Shown in pieces: positions 52,190 to 60,630 of a stretch of 64,000 bases of DNA; position 1 is the stretch's first letter, and each line of letters starts with the position of its first letter. Source of the DNA: Kallotenue papyrolyticum. Lineage in GTDB: Bacteria > Chloroflexota > Chloroflexia > Chloroflexales > Kallotenuaceae. The translations under genes were made by a program, and so were the position numbers. The stretch covers positions 62,001 through 126,000 of the forward strand of contig NZ_JAGA01000004.1 of the NCBI RefSeq assembly GCF_000526415.1. Reading direction: 5' to 3'. The notes under the pieces were generated by a model, which saw only the letters and a list, made by a program, of their open reading frames with translations, was not told the origin of the DNA and ran no database searches.

Positions 52190-53728
52190 CTACCCCTGGC
52201 GCGCCCTGGCGATCAGCTCGTATTTGAGCTGCCACAGCTTTTCGCTGAGCGAGACGTGGTACACGTGCGGATGAATCAGGCGCCGCACGCCCGGATCGAG
52301 ACAGGCTACGTCCCGCCGGCGCGTTTCGCGGATCTCTTCCAGCGTGGGCCAGGCGTAGATCACCCGGCCTTCGCGCACCACATCGACGTGCAGCGGCTCG
52401 ATGCGCACCTCGTCGCGGCGCACGCTGCGCTGTTTGGCGACATCCGAGGGGTGGCGCAGGGTGATCATAGGCATGGCATCCAGATCCTCATCGTCCAGCG
52501 CCAGCAGGTCAGCAGTGGCACGGCCACGCCGATCGTAGAGCCGCCAGGCGCGTTTGTGGCCCGGATTGGCGATCTTCTCCGGCGTATCCGAGATCTTGAT
52601 CGCTGGCCGCCAGCCACCGTCATACTTGAGCGCCACCAGCTTATAGACGCCGCCCAAGGCGGGTGCGCCGGTGGAGGTGATCAACTGCGTGCCCACACCA
52701 AAGACCAGCCGGCGGATCAGCGCTTCGGGATCGATGCCGTCCTGCGCTGCTTCGGCGCGGATCTGCGTCAGGATCTGCCAGATCACCAGCTCGTCCAGAT
52801 CGTTGGACAGCACAATCGTGGTGTCGGGAAAACCGGCCTGATCCAGCATTTTAGCGGCCTGGATGCTGAGGTAGGCCAGGTCGCCAGAGTCAAGACGGAT
52901 GCCGCGCGGTCGATGGCCCTTGCGCCGCAGCTCCTCGAAGACGCGAATCGCGTTGGGCACGCCGCTGCCCAGCGTGTCGATGGTGTCCACCAGCAACAGG
53001 CAATCGTCAGGATAGACCTCGGCGTAGGCGCGGAAGGCGTCCAGCTCGCTCATGCCCATGGCGATCACTGCCTGAACCATGCTGTGCGCGTGCGTGCCCT
53101 TGGGCGGCACGCCCAGGGCGATCGACATGCCAAGGTTGGAGCTGAAGTCCGCGCCGCCGATCAGCGCCGCGCGTGTGCCGGCGTTGGCGCCGGTATCCTG
53201 CGCCCGTCGCAGGCCAAACTCCATCACCAGGTTGGCGCCCGCGCTCTCGCGGATGCGCGCCGCTTTGGTGGCGATCAACGTCTGGTAGTTGAGATGGTTG
53301 AGCAGCGCCGTTTCCAGGATCTGTGCTTGGGCCAGTGGCCCTTCCACCACCGTCAGTGGCACCAAGGGGTGGGCCACGCGGCCCTCTGGCAGGGCGCGCA
53401 GCGTCAACCCCTCGAACGAGCCATAGCGCCGCAGCCAGCGCAGAAAATCATCAGCAAACAGGGACGCGCCGCTGCTGCCGCGCAGGCCACGCAGCAGCTC
53501 GATCTCCGCATCGCCGAACTGCGCGGCCTGCATCCAACGCACAAACGGTTCCAGCCCGGCGCTGATGCAATAGCCGGCCTGATGGCGTCCGTAGTCGGGA
53601 TAGGAGCGGAAAAAGTGCTCAAACAGCGCAGGCTGCTCGTGAATGCCGAGCCGAAAATAGACCTGCGCCATGGTCAACTGATACTGGTCGGTAAACAGAA
53701 TGCCGTGTGTCAGCGCCTGATGTGGCAT
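52190..53728 (-). CDS. pncB: Nicotinate phosphoribosyltransferase
   Basis: A 512-residue enzyme of the Preiss-Handler pathway that converts nicotinate and PRPP to nicotinate mononucleotide. Marks: [14 protein letters not shown] at the start, E-F-G-L-R-R-A-Q-D near residue 178, [10 protein letters not shown] with its phosphorylatable-type His, and [11 protein letters not shown] for PRPP binding. The ATG at 53728 follows AGGAGG. Together with the nicotinamidase-like gene 4 kb downstream it would complete salvage of nicotinamide. A possible NrtR-type site overlaps its promoter (separate entry). It converges on the antirepressor-like gene with only 4 bases between stops. Confidence 0.95.
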   Translation of the reverse strand: MPHQALTHGILFTDQYQLTMAQVYFRLGIHEQPALFEHFFRSYPDYGRHQAGYCISAGLEPFVRWMQAAQFGDAEIELLRGLRGSSGASLFADDFLRWLRRYGSFEGLTLRALPEGRVAHPLVPLTVVEGPLAQAQILETALLNHLNYQTLIATKAARIRESAGANLVMEFGLRRAQDTGANAGTRAALIGGADFSSNLGMSIALGVPPKGTHAHSMVQAVIAMGMSELDAFRAYAEVYPDDCLLLVDTIDTLGSGVPNAIRVFEELRRKGHRPRGIRLDSGDLAYLSIQAAKMLDQAGFPDTTIVLSNDLDELVIWQILTQIRAEAAQDGIDPEALIRRLVFGVGTQLITSTGAPALGGVYKLVALKYDGGWRPAIKISDTPEKIANPGHKRAWRLYDRRGRATADLLALDDEDLDAMPMITLRHPSDVAKQRSVRRDEVRIEPLHVDVVREGRVIYAWPTLEEIRETRRRDVACLDPGVRRLIHPHVYHVSLSEKLWQLKYELIARARQG

Positions 53729-53767
53729 AGCGCCTGCCTCCTGAGAGCTGCCGCGGAGCGGCCTAAT

Positions 53768-53788
53768 CTGGTGTAACTATAGCACCGC
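53768..53788 (-). promoter_or_regulatory. pncB promoter -10 with possible NrtR-like palindrome
   Basis: The minus-strand extended -10 TGC-TATAGT (53776-53784) sits within an imperfect palindrome GGTGT-N7-GCACC, with the GTGT-N7-RCAC core and spacing seen in the nrtR operator. The match is weaker than that site and part of it is the -10 itself. Confidence 0.4.
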
Positions 53789-53817
53789 GACCGCGTTCCT
53801 GGCGTACAGCGCCGGTA

Positions 53818-53826
53818 TGGTATCAT
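53818..53826 (+). promoter_or_regulatory. Extended -10 for the phospholipase D-type synthase gene
   Basis: TGGTATCAT, 52 bases upstream of the GTG at 53879. Confidence 0.45.
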
Positions 53827-53878
53827 CCCTGCAACGCGCCGCCATGTGCGCCGACACACCACCAGGGAGCCGAGCACC

Positions 53879-55144
53879 GTGAACGTCACCGATCTGTTGC
53901 AGCGCCTGCCCGCGCTGCGCCGGCTGTTTGGCCGGATCGTGCGCCGCCTGCTGCTGGCGCTGTTGGCGCTGCAAGGCGCTGTGATCGGCGTGCTGATCAG
54001 CATCGACACCTGGCGTAAGCGCTACCGTCAACAGGGCGGCTTTCCCCGCACCTTTCCCGATGCGGTCCGAATCGGCGAGGATACCGTCCAGCTCTTCACC
54101 TATGGCGAGCAGCTCTACGCCGCGATGCTGAGCGATATTCGCGCCGCGCGCGAACAGATCATGTTCGAAACCTTTATCTGGAAGGATGATCGCGTCGGAC
54201 GCGCCTTCAAGGAGGAGTTGATCCGCGCAGCGCGACGCGGCGTGCGCGTGTACGTCATCTATGATGTCTTCGCCAACCTGGTCGTGCCGCCGCGCTTCAA
54301 GCGCTTTCCGCCCGAGCTGCACGTGCTGCGCTTCCGGCTGTTGCCCAAACCGTGGCGCCTGTTCGATCCGCGCACCTATGGGCGCGACCACCGCAAGATT
54401 CTGGTGGTGGATGGCCGGATCGGCTACGTGGGCGGCTACAACATTGGCGCGCGCTATGCCACCGAGTGGCGCGACACGCACGTCCGCATCGAAGGACCAA
54501 GCGTCTGGGACCTGGAGAATGCGTTTATCGACTTCTGGAACATCCACTGCGGTCGCGACCTGCCGCGCCTGGCGGATGTAGGCACGCGCAGTTGGGAGAC
54601 GCGCATCCGCGTCCATCGCAACATGCCCAGCCTGCTGATCTTTCCGATCCGCGGCATGTACCTGGAGGCCATCGATCGCGCCAGCCAACGCATCTACCTC
54701 ACCCAGGCCTATTTCATTCCGGATCGCTCGATTCTGCGCGCGCTGCTGGCCGCGGCGCGGCGCGGCGTTGACGTGCGCATTCTGCTGCCGGCCACCTCCA
54801 ACCATGTCATCGCCGACTGGCTGGCGCGCGGCTTCTACACCAAACTGCTGCGCGGCGGCGTGCGACTGCTGCTCTATCAGCACGCCATGGTGCACGCCAA
54901 AACCGCCACCATCGATGGCGTGTGGTCCACAATCGGCACGGCCAACATCGACCGTCTAAGTCTGGTAGGCAACTACGAGATCAACGTCGAGATCTACGAT
55001 CGCAACCTGGCGCAGCAGATGGAGGCGATCTTCGCCAACGACTCGACCAACGCGCACGAGCTGACGCTGGAGCAATGGCGGCGGCGGCCCTGGCTGGCCA
55101 AATTCAGCGAAACGGTGCTCCTGCCGCTCCGCCCGCTGTTGTGA
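53879..55144 (+). CDS. Phospholipase D-family cardiolipin synthase-like protein
   Basis: A 421-residue membrane-anchored enzyme. An N-terminal hydrophobic segment (residues 23-42) is followed by two HKD catalytic motifs: H-R-K-I-L-V-V-D-G-R-I-G-Y-V-G-G (about residue 172) and H-A-K-T-A-T-I-D-G-V-W-S-T-I-G-T-A-N (about residue 340). Each supplies one His and one Lys of the active site. The spacing and Y-V-G-G / N-I-G matches favour cardiolipin synthase (ClsA/ClsB type), which joins two phosphatidylglycerols. Translation begins at a GTG with AGGGAG upstream. It is divergent from pncB and followed by the repeat block. Confidence 0.9.
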   Translation: MNVTDLLQRLPALRRLFGRIVRRLLLALLALQGAVIGVLISIDTWRKRYRQQGGFPRTFPDAVRIGEDTVQLFTYGEQLYAAMLSDIRAAREQIMFETFIWKDDRVGRAFKEELIRAARRGVRVYVIYDVFANLVVPPRFKRFPPELHVLRFRLLPKPWRLFDPRTYGRDHRKILVVDGRIGYVGGYNIGARYATEWRDTHVRIEGPSVWDLENAFIDFWNIHCGRDLPRLADVGTRSWETRIRVHRNMPSLLIFPIRGMYLEAIDRASQRIYLTQAYFIPDRSILRALLAAARRGVDVRILLPATSNHVIADWLARGFYTKLLRGGVRLLLYQHAMVHAKTATIDGVWSTIGTANIDRLSLVGNYEINVEIYDRNLAQQMEAIFANDSTNAHELTLEQWRRRPWLAKFSETVLLPLRPLL

Positions 55145-55226
55145 GCAGGCGCAGCTCGTCACCGGCATCGTTCGCGTCAGATGCAGCGGGCATAGACGTT
55201 TGGCGGGCGGGTGCCACACTCCCGCC

Positions 55227-55264
55227 GTGCTGCCTTTTCGGAGTGCGGGCACCATGCTCCCGCC
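55227..55264 (+). repeat. Type A repeat, copy 1
   Basis: Begins GTGCTGCCTTTTCGGAGTGC and ends CATGCTCCCGCC. One arm is altered here (GGGCACC in place of GGGAGCC), so its hairpin is imperfect. Confidence 0.85.
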
Positions 55265-55282
55265 ACCCCCGCCCAGGCGTCG

Positions 55283-55320
55283 GTGCTGCCTTTTTGGAGT
55301 GCGGGAGCCATGCTCCCGCC
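55283..55320 (+). repeat. Type A repeat, copy 2
   Basis: Same plan as copy 1 with a longer T run (CTTTTTGG) and a perfect GCGGGAGC / GCTCCCGC stem around CAT. Confidence 0.85.
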
Positions 55321-55338
55321 GTGCCCGCACGGGCGTCG

Positions 55339-55375
55339 GTGCTGCCTTTTGGAGTGTGGGCGCCATGCTCCCGCC
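55339..55375 (+). repeat. Type A repeat, copy 3
   Basis: One base shorter before GGAGTG. The arm reads GTGGGCGC, which pairs imperfectly with GCTCCCGC. Confidence 0.85.
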
Positions 55376-55444
55376 ACCCCCGCACGGGCGCCAACCGATC
55401 GCGGTCGGAGGTGGGGCAGCGGCCCACTGCCCCACAACCCTCAC

Positions 55445-55508
55445 GCGCCAGCATGGCTGGCGCACTCCAAAAAAAACCGCTTTGGCGTGCAGAAGCCACG
55501 CTCCCGCC
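55445..55508 (-). repeat. Type B repeat, copy 1
   Basis: A GCGCCAGC-ATG-GCTGGCGC hairpin, then ACTCC, eight A residues, CCGCTTTGGCGTGCAGAAGC and a CTCCCGCC end. Its reverse complement starts a T run followed by GGAGTGCG, the same lead-in as type A. Confidence 0.85.
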
Positions 55509-55546
55509 GTGCTGCCTTTTCGGAGTGCGGGAGCCATGCTCCCGCC
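55509..55546 (+). repeat. Type A repeat, copy 4
   Basis: Directly abuts type B copy 1. It has a perfect hairpin stem and matches copy 2 apart from the T run. Confidence 0.85.
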
Positions 55547-55596
55547 GCCCTCGCACGAACACCAACCCAACCACGCCTGCCCCACAGCGCTCGCGC

Positions 55597-55660
55597 GCCA
55601 GCATGGCTGGCGCACTCCAAAAAAAAACCGCTTTGGCGTGCAGAAGCTACGCTCCCGCGC
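55597..55660 (-). repeat. Type B repeat, copy 2
   Basis: Nearly identical to type B copy 1 over more than 60 bases, with one more A in the tract and AGCTACG in place of AGCCACG. The final few boundary bases are approximate. Confidence 0.85.
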
Positions 55661-55776
55661 CGCCCGCTACCCGGCGGTCGGCGGGCTCCAGGCAGCCATG
55701 CTGGCGCACGCCAAAACACCGTCGCCCAAAAAGCTCCCGATCTCCCACGCGCGCCCCCGTCTCCCGATCCGTTCGC

Positions 55777-55782
55777 TATAAT
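55777..55782 (+). promoter_or_regulatory. -10 element for aspS
   Basis: A perfect TATAAT, 28 bases before the aspS ATG, just after the repeat block ends. No -35 seen. Confidence 0.5.
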
Positions 55783-55810
55783 ACGTGCGTATCTTGTGCA
55801 GGAGATCAGT

Positions 55811-57580
55811 ATGTTGCGAACGCATACCTGCGGCGAACTCCGGGCCGAACATGCCGAACAGCGCGTGACGCTGGCCGGTTGGGTGCACCGCCGCCGCGAC
55901 CACGGTCCGCTGATTTTCATCGATCTGCGCGATCGCTACGGTATTACACAGATCGTCGGAGACAAGACCGCCCATCCCGAAGCGCACGCAGTGTTGGATC
56001 AGGTGCGCAGCGAATACGTCGTGCAGGTGAGCGGCCGTGTTCGGTTGCGGCCCGCGGACGGGCGCAATCCCAACCTGGCCACCGGCGACATCGAACTTGA
56101 AGCCGAGCAGGTGGTGGTGCTCAATCCATCCAAGCAGCCGCCGCTGTACATCGCCAGAGAGGTCAATGAGGAAGAAACACTCCGGCTCAAGTATCGCTAC
56201 CTGGATCTACGCCGCGAGCGCATGCAGCGCAACATCATCCTGCGCCACAAGACGATCAAATTCATCCGCGATTGGATGAGCAATCACGGCTTTCTGGAGA
56301 TCGAAACGCCAATGCTGATCGCCTCGACGCCCGAAGGCGCGCGCGATTATCTGGTGCCCTCGCGTCTCCATCCGGGCGAGTTCTACGCGCTGCCGCAGTC
56401 GCCGCAGCAGCTCAAGCAGTTGCTGATGGTTGCCGGCTTCGACCGCTACTTCCAAATCGCGCGCTGCATGCGTGACGAGGATCTGCGCGCCGATCGCCAG
56501 CCCGAGTTTACCCAGCTCGATATCGAGATGAGCTTTGTCGAGCAGGAGGACGTGCTCCAGCTCGTCGAAGCGCTGATGACCGATCTGGTGCGCGAGATCA
56601 CACCGCACAAGCGCGTGCTCTCGCCCTTCCCGCGCCTGACCTACCATGAGGCCATGGCGCGCTACGGCACCGACAAGCCCGATCTGCGCTATGGCTTGGA
56701 GCTGGTGGATGTCTCGGCACTGGTGGTCGAGTCGGAGTTCGGCGTGTTCCGCAACGCCATCGCCAACGGCGGCCAGGTCAAGGGCATCCGCGTGCCGGGC
56801 TGCGGCAACTATTCACGCAAGCAGCTCGACGAGCTCAACCTGGTGGCACAGGCCGGCGGCGCGAAAGCGGTTGCGACGCTGGCGGTCGAAGCCGAGGGCG
56901 TCAAAGGCGCGATCGCCAAGTTCTTCACGCCCGATCAGGCCGCTGCGCTGGTGGAGCGCATGGGCGGACAACCGGGCGATCTGCTGGTCTTTATCGCCGA
57001 CAAGCCAGAGGTCGTCGCCGCGGGCCTGGACAAGCTGCGCCGCGAGTTTGCCCGCCGGCTCAACCTGGGCGATCCCAACCTGCTGGCCTTCGCCTGGATC
57101 GTGGACTTCCCGATGTTCGAGTTCAATCCGGAAACCGGCGTGTGGGATGCGCAGCACCATCCCTTCTGCATGGTCAATCCGGAGGATGTCGAGAAGCTGA
57201 AGCGCAACGAGCTGGCCGAGGTGCGCGCCGCGGCCTACGACCTGGTCTGCAATGGCTACGAGCTGGCTTCGGGCTCGGTGCGCATCCACGATCGCGCCAT
57301 TCAGCAGAGCATCTTCGACCGCCTGCCCTACACGCCCGACGAGATCCAGCGTCGCTTCGGCCATATGCTGGAAGCCTTCGAGTATGGCGCACCGCCGCAC
57401 GCCGGCATCGCCCCCGGCATCGACCGCCTGATGGCGCTGCTGTGCGACGAGGAGAACATCCGCGAGGTGATCGCCTTCCCCAAGACGCAGCGCGCCGAAG
57501 ACCTGATGATGAATGCCCCCTCGCCGGTCAGCGAGCAGCAGTTGCGCGAGCTGCACCTGCGCGTAGTGCTCGACGAGTAG
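55811..57580 (+). CDS. aspS: Aspartyl-tRNA synthetase
   Basis: A 589-residue class IIb synthetase. Order of domains: OB-fold anticodon-binding domain with [10 protein letters not shown] and F-I-D-L-R-D-R-Y-G, class II motif 1, motif 2 ([20 protein letters not shown]), a bacterial GAD insertion (about residues 280-420) and motif 3 (G-I-A-P-G-I-D-R-L). The ATG at 55811 has AGGAG six bases upstream. A long in-frame extension upstream reads only the repeat block. It charges tRNA-Asp; whether it also charges tRNA-Asn depends on the presence of GatCAB elsewhere. Confidence 0.97.
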   Translation: MLRTHTCGELRAEHAEQRVTLAGWVHRRRDHGPLIFIDLRDRYGITQIVGDKTAHPEAHAVLDQVRSEYVVQVSGRVRLRPADGRNPNLATGDIELEAEQVVVLNPSKQPPLYIAREVNEEETLRLKYRYLDLRRERMQRNIILRHKTIKFIRDWMSNHGFLEIETPMLIASTPEGARDYLVPSRLHPGEFYALPQSPQQLKQLLMVAGFDRYFQIARCMRDEDLRADRQPEFTQLDIEMSFVEQEDVLQLVEALMTDLVREITPHKRVLSPFPRLTYHEAMARYGTDKPDLRYGLELVDVSALVVESEFGVFRNAIANGGQVKGIRVPGCGNYSRKQLDELNLVAQAGGAKAVATLAVEAEGVKGAIAKFFTPDQAAALVERMGGQPGDLLVFIADKPEVVAAGLDKLRREFARRLNLGDPNLLAFAWIVDFPMFEFNPETGVWDAQHHPFCMVNPEDVEKLKRNELAEVRAAAYDLVCNGYELASGSVRIHDRAIQQSIFDRLPYTPDEIQRRFGHMLEAFEYGAPPHAGIAPGIDRLMALLCDEENIREVIAFPKTQRAEDLMMNAPSPVSEQQLRELHLRVVLDE

Positions 57581-57617
57581 GCCCGTCCGCCGTATCAGCG
57601 CTGCGGTACAAGCACAC

Positions 57618-57639
57618 GAGGGGCGCGTCTGCGCCCCTC
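57618..57639. terminator. Bidirectional terminator between aspS and the nicotinamidase-like gene
   Basis: A perfect 9-bp stem (GAGGGGCGC and complement) with a GTCT loop, between convergent stops. Confidence 0.6.
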
Positions 57640-57661
57640 CGCGTAGCGCTCACCTGCGGCT

Positions 57662-58375
57662 TCAGCGCAAGCGGCGCACAATCTCGACACCGTTCTGCTC
57701 CATGTGATGCAGAAACACCACATGGTGAAAATCGCCCGGATGCGGACGAATGCCCTGCTGCTGCGCCACATCCACCGGAAGGTCATAGGTATCGACGCAC
57801 TCCTCGACCAGCACTACCCGGCGCTGGAGCTGGCGCGCGTTGGCATCCATGCGCAGGTGCAGCGCCAGGTTGTAGGTGCACAGGTCGGTGCAGTCGCCGG
57901 TGACGATGTAGGTCGTCACTTCGGGATGCTCGCGCACCCAGTCGGGCAGCGCGGTATCGATGAACGCGCTCAGGGCATTCTTCTCGATGATCGTGAACTG
58001 ATCGCTGAAGGGCAGGGCCAGCAGCTCGGGCACCGTCTGCGCCTCGCGCGTGCCGCGAATGCAGTGCGGCGGATAGGACATAAACTCGACTGCGTCGGGC
58101 GCATGCGCGTCCTGGGGCAGAATGAAATGGCGCACGCCGCGCTCATGCAGCGCGCTGAACAGCCGCACGATCGGCGCGACAATACGGTTGACGCGCGGGC
58201 TAGCCAGCGGCCCCTCGCTGCAGAAGCCGACGATCACATCCACGCACACCACCGCCACCGTCTCCGGACGACCGGCGATCAGCGCATCCAGCGACTCATC
58301 GCGGATGCGGCTATGCCATTCCTCCAGGTAGCGCAGGAACGGCTGTGAAGACTCAACCAGCTCGATACGGTCCAT
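57662..58375 (-). CDS. Nicotinamidase/isochorismatase-family cysteine hydrolase
   Basis: A 237-residue hydrolase. The catalytic triad is visible: Asp46 in V-D-V-I-V-G-F, Lys132 in I-E-K-N-A-L-S-A-F and Cys166 in G-D-C-T-D-L-C-T-Y-N. A metal site typical of nicotinamidases (D89 and H91 in Q-D-A-H-A-P-D) and the P-P-H-C-I-R-G-T motif favour nicotinamidase over isochorismatase. It would turn nicotinamide into nicotinate for PncB. It lies 22 bases after the macrodomain gene, with AGGAGG before its ATG, in the operon led by the NrtR-type regulator. An N-terminal extension of about 35 residues is longer than in PncA of E. coli. Confidence 0.86.
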   Translation of the reverse strand: MDRIELVESSQPFLRYLEEWHSRIRDESLDALIAGRPETVAVVCVDVIVGFCSEGPLASPRVNRIVAPIVRLFSALHERGVRHFILPQDAHAPDAVEFMSYPPHCIRGTREAQTVPELLALPFSDQFTIIEKNALSAFIDTALPDWVREHPEVTTYIVTGDCTDLCTYNLALHLRMDANARQLQRRVVLVEECVDTYDLPVDVAQQQGIRPHPGDFHHVVFLHHMEQNGVEIVRRLR

Positions 58376-58397
58376 AAGCTCCTCCTACACGCATACG

Positions 58398-58934
58398 TCA
58401 CGTCGCCGTGATCCGTTCCAGGGCCTGGCGGAAGGCCTCGTAGGCGCGCGCGTCGAACAGCACAAAACGCACCAGCTCCGGCAGATCGTGGTAGCGCAGA
58501 TGCTCGATCACGGTCTGGAGCGCGATCGTCGCGGCTGCGTCCAGCGGATAGCCGTACGCGCCCGTGCTGATCGCCGGGAAAGCCACCGAGCGCAGACCAT
58601 GCTGTTCGGCCAACAACAGGCTGTGGCGGTAGGCGCTGGCCAACAGCTCGGTCTCGCCCTGTTGCCCGCCGCGATACATCGGCCCGACGGCGTGAATCAC
58701 ATGCCGCGCTTTGAGACGGTAGCCGCCGGTGATGCGCGCCTCGCCCACGGGACAGCCGCCAATGCGCCGACACTCCTCCAGAAGTTCGGGACCGGCAGCG
58801 GCGTGGATTGCCCCATCCACGCCACCACCGCCCAACAGCCGCGGGTTAGCCGCGTTGACGATCGCATCCACCTGCTGCTCGACGATGTTGCCCTGCACCA
58901 GCTCCAGACGCTTGGCGTCAATCGCCACCTGCAT
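58398..58934 (-). CDS. Macrodomain protein (ADP-ribose / O-acetyl-ADP-ribose deacetylase type)
   Basis: A 178-residue single macrodomain. Marks: [18 protein letters not shown] near the N-terminus, [22 protein letters not shown] and [12 protein letters not shown], the loops that bind ADP-ribose in YmdB/MacroD-type enzymes. These deacetylate O-acetyl-ADP-ribose, the sirtuin product, or remove ADP-ribose from proteins. The ATG at 58934 lies two bases beyond the NrtR stop, and its GGGGAGGG site is inside that gene's end, so translation is coupled. Confidence 0.92.
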   Translation of the reverse strand: MQVAIDAKRLELVQGNIVEQQVDAIVNAANPRLLGGGGVDGAIHAAAGPELLEECRRIGGCPVGEARITGGYRLKARHVIHAVGPMYRGGQQGETELLASAYRHSLLLAEQHGLRSVAFPAISTGAYGYPLDAAATIALQTVIEHLRYHDLPELVRFVLFDARAYEAFRQALERITAT

Positions 58935-58936
58935 AG

Positions 58937-59659
58937 CTAGCCCTCCCCTTGAGGCGCGTCGAGCCGCGCTTCACGCCAACGAAAGACGAACTCGCCCGCA
59001 CGGCGCTCAGCGCGAAAGCGGTAGAGCGCCGCCGGACGACCGCCACTTTCGCGAAAACGGCCCACCGGTTCCAGCACGCCGGCTTCCTTGATCTTACGGT
59101 AGAAGTTGCCGCGGTCGAGACGCTCGCCAAGGATCTGTTCGTAGATCTGCTTCAGTTCGGGCAGGGTAAAGACCTCGGGTAGGAGCTGGAAGGCCAACGT
59201 GGTGTACTCCAGCTTGGAGCGCAGCCGGTCGAGCGCAACGGCCAGAATGCGCTGGTGATCAAAGGCCAACGGTTGGGGCACGTCGTCCACCGGGAACCAG
59301 CCCACATCAGCGGCAGCACTGGCGCTGCGCAGCGTCTGCCGGTCAGGGCGGATCAGGGCGAAATAGGCCACGCTGATCACCCGCCCGCGCGGATCACGCG
59401 CCGGATCGCCGAAGGTGTAGAGCTGCTCGAGATACACATCGCGCACGCCGGTTTCTTCCTCGAGCTCGCGGCGCGCGGCGGCCTCCAGCGGTTCGTCCGG
59501 ACGGATCAGACCGCCGGGAATGGCCCACACCCCTGCGCAGGGCGCGTGCCGCCGCCGCACCAGCAGCACGTGCAGCGCGCCGGCCTGCAGCGTGAAGATC
59601 ACCACATCCACCGAAACGGCGGGGTGACCACATCCACATGCTGGCCGGGAATGATCCAT
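58937..59659 (-). CDS. nrtR: NrtR-type Nudix-domain transcriptional regulator of NAD metabolism
   Basis: A 240-residue two-domain protein. The N-terminal Nudix domain (residues about 15-150) keeps an apparently full Nudix box: Gly, five residues, Glu, seven residues, then R-E-L-E-E-E-T-G-V. The C-terminal winged helix (about 160-235) matches the NrtR family: [21 protein letters not shown] and G-N-F-Y-R-K-I. NrtR repressors leave DNA when they bind ADP-ribose. Because the Nudix box looks intact, ADP-ribose hydrolysis is also possible. It heads a three-gene operon with a macrodomain and a nicotinamidase, and a palindromic operator lies just upstream. Confidence 0.93.
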   Translation of the reverse strand: MDHSRPACGCGHPAVSVDVVIFTLQAGALHVLLVRRRHAPCAGVWAIPGGLIRPDEPLEAAARRELEEETGVRDVYLEQLYTFGDPARDPRGRVISVAYFALIRPDRQTLRSASAAADVGWFPVDDVPQPLAFDHQRILAVALDRLRSKLEYTTLAFQLLPEVFTLPELKQIYEQILGERLDRGNFYRKIKEAGVLEPVGRFRESGGRPAALYRFRAERRAGEFVFRWREARLDAPQGEG

Positions 59660-59669
59660 CAGGACCTGC

Positions 59670-59690
59670 TTTGTGTACCTTCAACACAAA
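59670..59690 (-). promoter_or_regulatory. Probable NrtR operator
   Basis: A perfect inverted repeat TTTGTGT - seven bases - ACACAAA. It lies immediately downstream of the promoter -10 and 11 bases before the nrtR ATG, where binding would block transcription start. The 21-base length fits the size of known NrtR sites. Confidence 0.8.
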
Positions 59691-59691
59691 T

Positions 59692-59720
59692 AGCGTACAC
59701 CCGGCATCTCTAGCTGTCAA
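59692..59720 (-). promoter_or_regulatory. Promoter of the nrtR operon
   Basis: Minus strand: perfect TTGACA (59715-59720), 17-base spacer, TACGCT (59692-59697). The palindromic operator begins one base below the -10. Confidence 0.78.
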
Positions 59721-59730
59721 CCATGACACC

Positions 59731-60582
59731 TCAGGGCCTGCGCAACCGCTGCAGGATCTGCTCAGGCGTGGCTAGTCCGGCCACGCCCGGCGCTTCGATG
59801 GCGCAGGCCGCGGCGGCACACCCCCAGCGCGCGGCGTCATCCACGGCTGCTCCCTGCTGGAGACGGCACAGCAACGCGGCGGTGAAGACATCACCGGCGC
59901 CGGTCGGATCGACAACCCGCGCGGGACAGGCAGGCACATCCACGGCTGCTGATCCGGCAAACAGCGTCACACCCCGCTCAGCGCGCGTCAGAGCCAGCAG
60001 CGGCACGCGTCGCGCCACGGCGCGCGCCAGCGCCTCATCGCCGGCCAGATCCTCTTCGCTCAGCACGATCACCTGCACACCGCGCCAGGGGAGGGTCAGC
60101 AATCGCTCGGGCGCGGCGCGCACGACACCAGCAGCGTCCACCGCGCGCAGCCAGCCCTGCGGCGTCACCGCAATGGTCGCCTTGGGAAAGAGCGTCGCAA
60201 AGTCGGCGTGGGGATCGATCTCGTTGATGATCGGCGCGAGGTGGACCAGCGGCGCGCTGCGCCAGGCATGGGGGATTGCCGCCAGATCGATCGGGGCGGC
60301 GCGGGCATGCACCAGTTGCCGGCGCAGCCCACCCTGGTAGTGGTTCTCGAAGACGGTGGTGATGGGCGAATGCTGGCGCACCCAGGCGATTCCCGGAAGC
60401 AGCTCGGCCAGCGGCAGGTCGCCGGCGCAGGCGGTCACCACGCCAACGGCGCACCCCAGCCGCGCCGCGGTGTGCGCGGCATAGAAGGCCGTACCGCCGG
60501 GCAACGTCACGCCGTCAGCCAGGCGATCGGTGCAGATGTGGCCGACAACCAGGTAGGCAGGCGTGGCCGGGAGCTGGCTCAT
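59731..60582 (-). CDS. PfkB-family carbohydrate/nucleoside kinase
   Basis: A 283-residue ribokinase-like kinase. The N-terminal motif is short (L-P-G-G-T-A-F-Y-A-A) and the C-terminal anion-hole signature V-D-P-T-G-A-G-D-V-F-T-A-A-L-L holds the catalytic Asp (about residue 232). The central region is compact and lacks a typical lid strand, as in the short PfkB group. Substrate is unknown. The ATG at 60582 is preferred over a TTG 12 codons earlier, but the ribosome site is weak. It begins 48 bases after jag on the same strand, so it may be the last gene of the rpmH-jag run, and it precedes the nrtR promoter. Confidence 0.85.
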   Translation of the reverse strand: MSQLPATPAYLVVGHICTDRLADGVTLPGGTAFYAAHTAARLGCAVGVVTACAGDLPLAELLPGIAWVRQHSPITTVFENHYQGGLRRQLVHARAAPIDLAAIPHAWRSAPLVHLAPIINEIDPHADFATLFPKATIAVTPQGWLRAVDAAGVVRAAPERLLTLPWRGVQVIVLSEEDLAGDEALARAVARRVPLLALTRAERGVTLFAGSAAVDVPACPARVVDPTGAGDVFTAALLCRLQQGAAVDDAARWGCAAAACAIEAPGVAGLATPEQILQRLRRP

Positions 60583-60630
60583 CGTTGGTTCATCGTGGCG
60601 CGCAGCGGCATCGCCCAACCCGGCACGGCA

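Larger units (their letters stand above)
55199..55720. repeat. Block of interspersed palindromic repeats
   Basis: Most of the 660-base gap between the phospholipase D-type gene and aspS. Two mirror-oriented element types alternate: type A (four copies) with a GCGGGAGC-CAT-GCTCCCGC hairpin and type B (two full copies and a partial at about 55692-55718) with a GCGCCAGC-ATG-GCTGGCGC hairpin and an A tract. Open frames through it are translated repeats and not genes. From 55721 to 55776 I see nothing except the run-up to the aspS promoter. Confidence 0.85.

Noticed and set aside
55199-55720. Possible CRISPR array
   Set aside because: Repeat units alternate in orientation, differ in length and spacing, some abut with no spacer, and no cas genes are nearby.
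55200-55781. Open frames of about 190 codons through the repeat block, including an in-frame N-terminal extension of AspRS
   Set aside because: They translate the palindromic repeats into Ala/Pro/Arg-rich sequence. The true AspRS start at 55811 has its own ribosome site and -10.
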